Positions 57,750 through 64,000 of a stretch of 64,000 nucleotides of DNA are shown here, one piece after another. Each line of letters begins with the position of its first letter. Position 1 is the first letter of the stretch. Source of the DNA: Phragmites australis (Eukaryota > Streptophyta > Magnoliopsida > Poales > Poaceae); assembly GCF_958298935.1 (NCBI RefSeq), contig NC_084943.1, forward strand, positions 12,145,001 through 12,209,000, in the 5' to 3' direction. The translations under genes were made by a program, and so were the position numbers. Below the pieces are notes generated by a model. The model ran no database searches, was not told the DNA's origin, and worked only from the letters and a program-made list of their open reading frames with translations.

Positions 57750-60715
57750 ATGGCGCCGAAGGTCCGATCTTCTCACCCGAAGACGTACTGGATCATGTAG
57801 TCCAAGGTGGATAGCGAAGTGCTAGCCAGCCTTGTGAAGGAAGGGTTGATTAGTGATGTTTCGTTGCCGCACACCGGCTTCATCATCAACCCAAATCAGT
57901 TTTCGCCCGCGGAGTTCAGAGCGAGGCTCACTACGACTACTTGAACTTCGCGTACCGTGCTGGGCTAACTACGCCCGTCGTCGTGTACAAGAATAAATGG
58001 CCCAGTGACTGGACTCAATGGTGGTTGTACCACAAGGTGGACGCCGAAGAATTTCTCATATCGAAATGCGAAGAGGTTAAGGGAAACCGCGCGCCAGACG
58101 CAATTGAAAGCGTCGCAACAAACAGCCCTCGAGGCCTTCGCTAGGTGCGTGACATATCTATCTACCCGCAACTTGGTGGAGGAGTTCATTGCTGCTGGGG
58201 TTTGGCCCCTCAGCCGGGATTGGACTATCCCAGAATTTGGGGAAAAAGGGGCCGAGGGGCTCTGCCAGCCCCACCCTCCCATGCACGGCTTCACGGGTAC
58301 GCATTTGCTTGTAAAACATTCATATATAATTTATGTCTTCGGCCTTATTTGCTTACTAGTTTTGATATTTTCCAGATTTGTTGGTGGCCGAAGTGGAGGC
58401 CAAAGCTGTGATGCTTGTCGGCAAGTTTACACCGGGCGAAGCACAGTTGTGCGCCGAACAAGGCCTCATTCGAAGACTCAATCGAGTCTTTGAATACCGA
58501 GGCCTTTCTTATCTTGAAAGGCCGAAGGTCTCCACCGTGCTGTAGGGTGCTAGGGAAGGGTCTCCGACATCAGATGTAGGCGAAGAGGCTGCCGGTGGTC
58601 CTTCAACGAAAAGGAAACATCCTGAGCGATCACCGAAGGGAGGTCGGACGAAGAAGGCCCTTGCCCTTCGGAAGAGGCCACGCGAAGCTGCCCCCAAAGT
58701 TGCCCATGCAGAAACGTCTCCGGAGGGTTACGCCGCATCGCGTGATGTGCCCAGGCGGGAAACTCCCGAAGGCACCCAGGAGGGTCGGGCTTCAAAGTCA
58801 TTGTTATGTTCGCACGTGGACCTTCCAACGCTAATCCTGAGTGATGACGAGGAGATGACAGAGATGGGAACAGTCCCTGAGGCTACCACTTGGGAAACCG
58901 AAGTTGAGGGAACCGATAATGTTGAAGTGGTAGAATATTCTTTGCCGTCTTTGCCCTCGAGTTCCTCTTCCGGGACCGAGGCATCGACCCCGAGTGCGCC
59001 TCGCCGCGGCGGAAAGGGACTGATGGGCCTTGGCGGGCTGCTTGATGCGAAGGCCATAGCGCCCGAGGTGTTCAAGCCTTCCTCTTTCGAACCAAGCGCC
59101 GGGGAGGTTGATGACACGAAGAAGATTTTCAGCACCTTCGTCCTCCCCGAGCTTGAAATCCCGCTCAGCCAGAAACCCGCCAACGAGCTCATCGACGCTT
59201 CCGACGTGGCGATTGCGAAGGTATACCGGTATTTTCTGATATTATTGTACTTAGTATTTTGCTCACATGTGTGCGACATTCCAGGCTTTGCTTTTATCGC
59301 GGGCTCAGCGCAAGCAAGCGGAGAAATCCGAAGCCCGTGCTCGGAGCGCACACACGCAAATTGATATGTTGCAAAAACGCGCCGAAAAAGCCGAAGGCCA
59401 GAAGCGCGAGTTATCGCGTCAAGCGAGGGATGCTGAGTCGCGCTTGGAACAGCTTGAAAAGGAACTCAGCACCCTTCGCTCGGAGAAGCAAGTCGCTGAA
59501 GACGAACTGAACTGCCTGCGCCAAAACCTACAATCTTCCGAGGCGCAAGTATGTGACCTACAGGCGCTTTGTGCCTCGGAGAGAGCTAAGGCGCAGCAGT
59601 TGCAAGTCGAATTGAGCGAGGCGAAGGCTTTCTCCAAGGATGCTCTTAACGTGATTAGGGAGCTCGAGCTGAAGGCAGTCACCGCATGCGAAGCCATCAG
59701 CCATACCTTCGAAGGTATTGGTGCCTCGGTGACTCCCCCAACAATTGATCTCGTCGGGCTGGGAGGACTTATAGGTTGGATCAGTGAAACCAACAGAAGC
59801 CTTCTCCCTGCTGCTCAGCTTTACGGTGATTTCTGCGCGATGGTCGCTACCCAGAGTCTTATGCAATCGATTGAGATGACGGGTTGTGACTATCATACTG
59901 CTCTTCAGAAACCTACCTTCCAGTATCCGATGGACTTGTCAACTTCGGCCGTTACAAGGGCATCAAAGAGCACCGCTCGATCATTTACCACCAACTATTG
60001 ATGCAAACATGGTCGCGAGCTCGCTCTTCAAGAAGCGGAGATGAATCGGCAGTGGGTACGCTGCTTTATATTACTTGTTCTCTTATTTGGTTGTAGCGCA
60101 TAATTTTTTTTTTGTAATGCAATATCCCTTTTGCAGGCCAAGGCGAGGGATGATCCCTCGTCTAAAGCAACAACTGCGACGACCGAAGATACTGGAAAGG
60201 TGGGATGATTCAGCGCGAAACGTCCTTTCATTTTTAGTTTTCTTTTGTGATCGGGAAATGTAATGCACATTGGTGACATAATATATTTTACATTTGTTAC
60301 GAAGTGTTTTTGACTTGTTGCGCTCCCTGCGCAGGTCCTCCCTTCGGACACTGCGCAGGTAGCCGAAGAGGCTGTCCCCCTTACCATGATGAGGGACAAT
60401 TTTTATGTGTCTTGGTCTTGCTAGGAGTCTTTTCGCCGCCGTCAGGCTGATGTCGAGCTCGAGCGGTATTGGCATGCGAAGCGTATAGCGTATGATGCTA
60501 TGAATACTAGGACGAAGGCGTTTTGGAAATCTCTTAGCCCTTCGACGCTAGTTAATCGCCGAGCTGAGCGTGACTTGCGCCGAACCGCGAGGGGAGACGT
60601 CGAAGGTCCATCTATGCTCCTTGAGCTGAAGGTTGAGCCTCAAGACAAGCCCCTCCTGCACCGGCCGCAACTTTGCTATCACCGCGACCCTTCTTCGCAA
60701 GTAATAGAACACTAG
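57750..60715 (+). pseudogene. Antisense gene of Tat-type element (coiled-coil protein), broken
   Basis: The coding trace on + has exons near 57750-58296, 58376-59220, 59285-60054, 60137-60199, 60335-60420 and 60425-60715, with GT-AG borders except at the unclear 60420 junction. The start reads MAPKVRSSHPK. Exon 1 holds KWPSDWTQWW and FIAAGVWPLSRDWTIPEFGE, conserved in this plant transposon-borne family. Exon 2 holds an acidic, Ser-rich linker. Exon 3 is a long coiled coil (about 59285-59650: Ala/Glu/Gln/Arg heptads). The last exon reads ERYWHAKRIAYDAMNTRTKA. Breaks: stops at 57798, 58543 and 59999, and frame shifts near 57935 and 58100. No enzymatic motif is visible. The family occurs in grass genomes as retrotransposon-linked predicted proteins; its role is unknown. 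It lies between pol and the 3' LTR, transcribed against the element. Confidence 0.75.
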
Positions 60716-61261
60716 GGCGATGAAGATGGTCTTCGAGCACCTCCATCATATTCGACTCATGTTGGGCCCCACTGGCCCCAACCACATGTTTTCACGCAAG
60801 CGAAGGCATTGCTTTTCAGTTTGCTTTCAGTCGGTGGTGTAAGGATTTGTTGATCCTGATGTTGACCACTTTGCGGAATAAATTTTGTATTTACGTTATC
60901 ACTTGTTTCCTTTTGGGGCACTTCGGCGGCACCGCGCTCGAAGTGGCGTTTGCGATTTATGATGTTTCCAGGTTTTAGGAGGGCCTCATCGATTATTTGC
61001 GCGGTGTTATCTTTGGCGAATGGCATTCTCGATTGTTCCTATGGGGCGTCGCGTCGGCCATGATGTACTGAACAACGTCCTTCCTCCAATTTTTTGCCGC
61101 AGGTACCTGCGATTGCACAGGAAGTTTCTCAAACGCCGTCGCCCCCTCCCCCCCCCCCCCGATTTTTGGTCGCAGGTAACTTCGGCTGATAGAAAATTAG
61201 TTTGTTGATCGGACGCTTTTGCGTTAGTCATTTGTTTTCCTTTTCTCTTTTTTTTTTATTT
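60716..61261. other. Non-coding spacer between antisense gene and tandem repeat
   Basis: No domain in any frame. A C-run lies at 61149-61160. It probably belongs to the variable 3' untranslated region of the element. Confidence 0.45.
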
Positions 61262-61690
61262 GCGTCGCCTTTTCTTAGGTCGGACGACTATTCGACTTAT
61301 CTTCCGAAGGTTTGTTTTTCCTTCGGTGCAGGGGCAGACACTCTTAGCCCCCGACTTCTGCTCGAAGTGCACCATCTTTTCTTAGGTCGGACGACACTTC
61401 AGGTTGTCTTCCGAAGGTTTGTTTTTCGTTCGGTTCAGGGGCAGGCACTCTTAGCCCCCGACTTCTGCTCAAAGTGCGTCGCCTTTTCTTAGGTCGGACG
61501 ACACTTCGGCTTGTCTTCCGAAGGTTTGTTTTTCCTTCGGTGCGGGGGCAGACACTCTTAACCCCCGACTTCTGCTCGAAGTGCGTCGCCTTTTCTTAGG
61601 TCGAACGACACTTCAGCTTATCTTCCAAAGGTTTGTTTTTGCTTCAGCGTGGGGGCAGGCACTCAGCCCCTGACTGTTTTTTCTCTCTCT
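61262..61690. repeat. 107-bp tandem repeat, four copies, in retroelement 3' region
   Basis: The word cttaggtcg.acgac falls at 61274, 61381, 61488 and 61595, a constant 107-base period. Each unit also has cttccgaaggtttgtttt and a GGGGCAG.CACTCTTAGCCCCCGACTTCTGCTC-like part. Copies differ by a few bases each. Just to the right, a 27-base unit (agaggtcaaaagtgtacata) occurs twice (61700-61752). Confidence 0.9.
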
Positions 61691-62150
61691 ATTTTTTTAG
61701 AGGTCAAAAGTGTACATATTTTTTTAGAGGTCAAAAGTGTACATATTTTTTTGTTGACACTTCGCACCTCATTTCGCGCCGCCCACGTGCGGCCCTCCAG
61801 TCGTCGATTGGTGCGCCAATCCACCCTTAGGTTGGCGCACTTCAACGATAAATTACTAGTACTCGAAACAAATAGTATTTTCTAAGGGTACTACTATATC
61901 AATATGTTTACATGGGTTCCTGCCTCATTAAAAATCTCACCCCCTAACGAAGGGGTCCCCCTTTGAGGAAAAGAGTGCAGTTCCCTTACAATTTGATTAC
62001 ATGAAAAGATTGCATAAAGAAAAATTACATAGAAGTCTTTGTCTTGGCCGTTGACTTTTAGGCGTAGAACTTGCGGAGATTGTCTGCATTCTAGGTGTGT
62101 GGAAGCTCCTCGCCTTCCATATTAGCCAGATGATATGAGCCGGGTCTTAA
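61691..62150 (-). other. 3' untranslated region after pol
   Basis: No coding potential. Holds the short duplicated unit at 61700-61752 and an A/T-rich stretch. It lies between the integrase end and the 107-bp array. Confidence 0.5.
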
Positions 62151-62161
62151 TGACCTTTTGA

Positions 62162-63945
62162 CTAAGAAAGGACCATCCCATTTACTCTGAAGTTTTCCCA
62201 CCGATGTTTACCGAATCTTCGTAGCACCAGATCTTTGGGGGCAAAGGTTTTTTCGGATATATTCCTATCTCTCCATTTTCTTGTCTCCTGTTGATACCTG
62301 CCCAGATTTTTGGCGGCTTGCAATCTCACTTCCTCGAGGGCATCCTTCGACGATGACTCTTCACCTTGCTCTGGTTCGTTTCCGACCCTAAATGATTTGG
62401 TTTTGCACTCCTCTGGGGTCATGGCCTCTTTGCCGAAAAGGAGGCATAATGGCGTGAATCCGGTTGGTCTTGCAACCGTTGTTCTTAATGACCATAATAC
62501 CTTAGGCAATTCTTCGACCCATTTCCCTTTTGGCAGCCCCTGCAGACGCTTCGCCACACCAGCGAAGATGATGCCGTTCGCTCTCTCAACTGCCCCATTA
62601 GACTGTGGGTGATATACAGATGCGGAAATTACTTTGATCCCCAGACTATTGCAAAAATCCCTGAAACCGGCACTATCAAATTGAGTGCCATTGTCTACTG
62701 TTACTTCGCTCGGGACTTCGAAGCGGCATATGATACTCTGCCATAGGAATTTCTGTATGTTTTTTGATGTTATGTTTACGAGTGGCATTGCTCCACCCAT
62801 TTGGAGAAGTATTCAACCGCAACTACAGCATATCGCAAATTTCCTGAAGCAGGTGGCAGTTGGCCAACAATGTCGATTCCCCACTGTCTTAGTGGCCAAA
62901 TCGGCAGAATGAGCTGTGTCTTCGTCGAGGGTCTGTTTGACCCCTTCGCCCAGAACTGACACTGCTGACAACTTCGGACCTTTTGATCCACATCATTCAC
63001 TGCCGTCGGCTAATAGAAGCCCTGTCTATATGCTTTTCCGACTAGAGCCCTTGTACCCACATGAGAACCACACAACCCGCTGTGAATTTCTTTTAGTAGG
63101 TTCTGTCCTTCTTTCTGAGATATGCTTCGCAAGAATGGTACGCAGACTCCAATTTTGTACAAATTATTTCCCACAATTTTGTAGTTTCTAGCTCTCTGGG
63201 CCATACGCTTTTCCCCGACATGATCCTCGATGTTGCCTTGACCACGAAGATAAGCCAGTATTAGAGAGCGCGAGTCTTCGCTTTCAATCATCACGATAGG
63301 ACGTGATTGCTTTGAAGTGTCCTCAGTGGCTGGTTCACTCAGCATCTAGTAGAAAACATCTGATGGCATAGGCAGGTTTTGCGAAGCAGCTTTTGCTAGC
63401 TCATTTGCTTCGAAGTTATCATTTCTTGATATACTCTTGACTGTGAATCCTAGGAAGTATTTTTCCATTCTTCGCACCGCTGCTCTGCACTTAACCAGCT
63501 CTAGGTCTTTTGCCTGGAATGTCTTGTCAATTTGGCTTACTATGACCCTTGAGTCTGTTTTAACTAGCACTCTTTGGGCGCCCAAAGCCTTTTCCTTGTG
63601 AAGTCCGAGGAGGACCGCTTCGTACTCCGCCGTATTGTTTGTAGAGCGGAATTCTAATCTGGCGGCATATCTCAGCTTTGTGCCCGAAGATGAGGATAAT
63701 ATTGCCGCAACTCCTGCTCCTGTAGCTCCCCAGGCTCCGTCGCAGTATGCGGCCCAAACAGGTTCTAGCGGTTCGTCATCCGGGGCTTTGGTTAGCGGAG
63801 TCCATTCCGCCACGAAGTCTGCCAATGCTTGTGATTTCAACGATGTTCTTGCCACAAAAACAACCATGAATGGGGCGACCTCCGCGGCCCACTTTGCTAT
63901 TCTTCCAATGGCTTCTTTGTTTTCAAACATGTCGCGGAGGGGCAA
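62162..63945 (-). pseudogene. Ty3/gypsy pol, RNase H and integrase domains, broken
   Basis: At 63346-63945 (minus) is RNase H: YCDGAWG, NTAEYEA and VKTDSR supply the Asp-Glu-Asp residues; before it, IAKWAAEVAPF and SQALADFVAEW are the usual plant linker. At 63010-63345 is the integrase zinc-binding start (EIHSGLCGSHVG). At 62776-63000 are the CQQC pair and WGIDIVG (first catalytic Asp). At 62162-62800 are VDNGTQFD (second Asp) and the SNGAVERANG region (Glu), then the C-terminal part. A TAG at about 63346, another where Trp is expected at about 63007, and a frame shift near 62790 break the chain. The intact enzyme would degrade RNA in RNA/DNA hybrids and insert the cDNA. It ends about 100 bases short of a chromodomain-like extension, none of which is seen. 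Confidence 0.9.
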
Positions 63946-64000
63946 GGAAGTTGGTACTGTAATATTGTGAGACGTGAAGTAATGGCGAAGCTTGCGGGAT

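Larger units (their letters stand above)
56680..64000 (-). mobile_element. Tat/Grande/RIRE2-type Ty3/gypsy element, 3' part
   Basis: Read on minus, the order is RNase H, integrase, a long non-coding region with a tandem repeat, a plus-strand (antisense) gene, a polypurine tract and the 3' LTR. Reverse transcriptase, gag and the 5' LTR lie beyond the right edge. An antisense open reading frame between pol and the 3' LTR is known for maize Grande and relatives in the Tat lineage, and fits the RNase H-integrase order of Ty3/gypsy. Several stops show that the copy is dead. Confidence 0.85.

Noticed and set aside
58728..59351. 207-codon minus-strand frame
   Set aside because: The plus strand holds the acidic linker and coiled coil of the antisense gene in the same place; the minus reading has no motif of pol or gag.
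61262..61690. CRISPR-like array
   Set aside because: Units are contiguous 107-bp tandem copies without unique spacers, in a plant retrotransposon.

Overview
The window is nuclear DNA from a flowering plant, almost certainly a grass (Poaceae). Its three genes are split by GT-AG introns, they sit in deeply nested retrotransposon sequence, and the repeats are grass types: long-LTR Ty3/gypsy elements, copia elements rich in CCGGTG motifs, Stowaway and hAT elements, and a SINE with a T-rich tail. No species can be named from sequence alone. There is no bacterial operon, CRISPR array or phage module.

Layout. 1-1330 is one arm of a gypsy LTR, inserted into a decayed hAT transposon (1331-2877). 2878-5700 is mostly anonymous DNA with a Stowaway MITE and a CACTA-type end. 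5698-10802 is a copia element that keeps gag but has no pol. 10808-16560 holds another LTR, a poly(A)-tailed retroposon and LTR-like sequence. 16571-26090 is a nest of long gypsy LTRs, with a primer-binding site at 21902 and a stub of gag. 26605-28060 is a dead LINE.

The gene island is 28240-51432. (1) A plastid-type membrane protein of unknown function lies on + (28240-31042; 5 exons, 258 aa). (2) A SNU23/ZMAT2-type spliceosomal zinc-finger protein lies on - (31944-34501; 10 exons, 201 aa), converging on gene 1. (3) A SEC24-type COPII cargo-adaptor subunit lies on - (37250-51432; 24 exons, 1114 aa). I built these exon models by hand; each sums to a multiple of three and reads through without a stop. 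The three proteins serve unrelated housekeeping roles (plastid membrane, pre-mRNA splicing, ER export), and nothing suggests they work as a unit. Introns of the two minus-strand genes hold young insertions with clear target-site duplications: a SINE, a LINE 3' end, a hAT element with gene-like cargo, and a MITE-like palindrome.

Downstream, 52520-56181 is a complete solo LTR with a perfect 5-bp duplication. It is the same family as 1-1330 but inverted, so the gene island lies between inverted arms of about 1.33 kb. From 56680 to the window end is a minus-strand Ty3/gypsy element of the Tat/Grande/RIRE2 kind: 3' LTR, polypurine tract, an intron-containing antisense gene on + with its own TATA box, a four-copy 107-bp tandem repeat, then integrase and RNase H. 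That antisense gene and the tandem array beside it are the most unusual content here.
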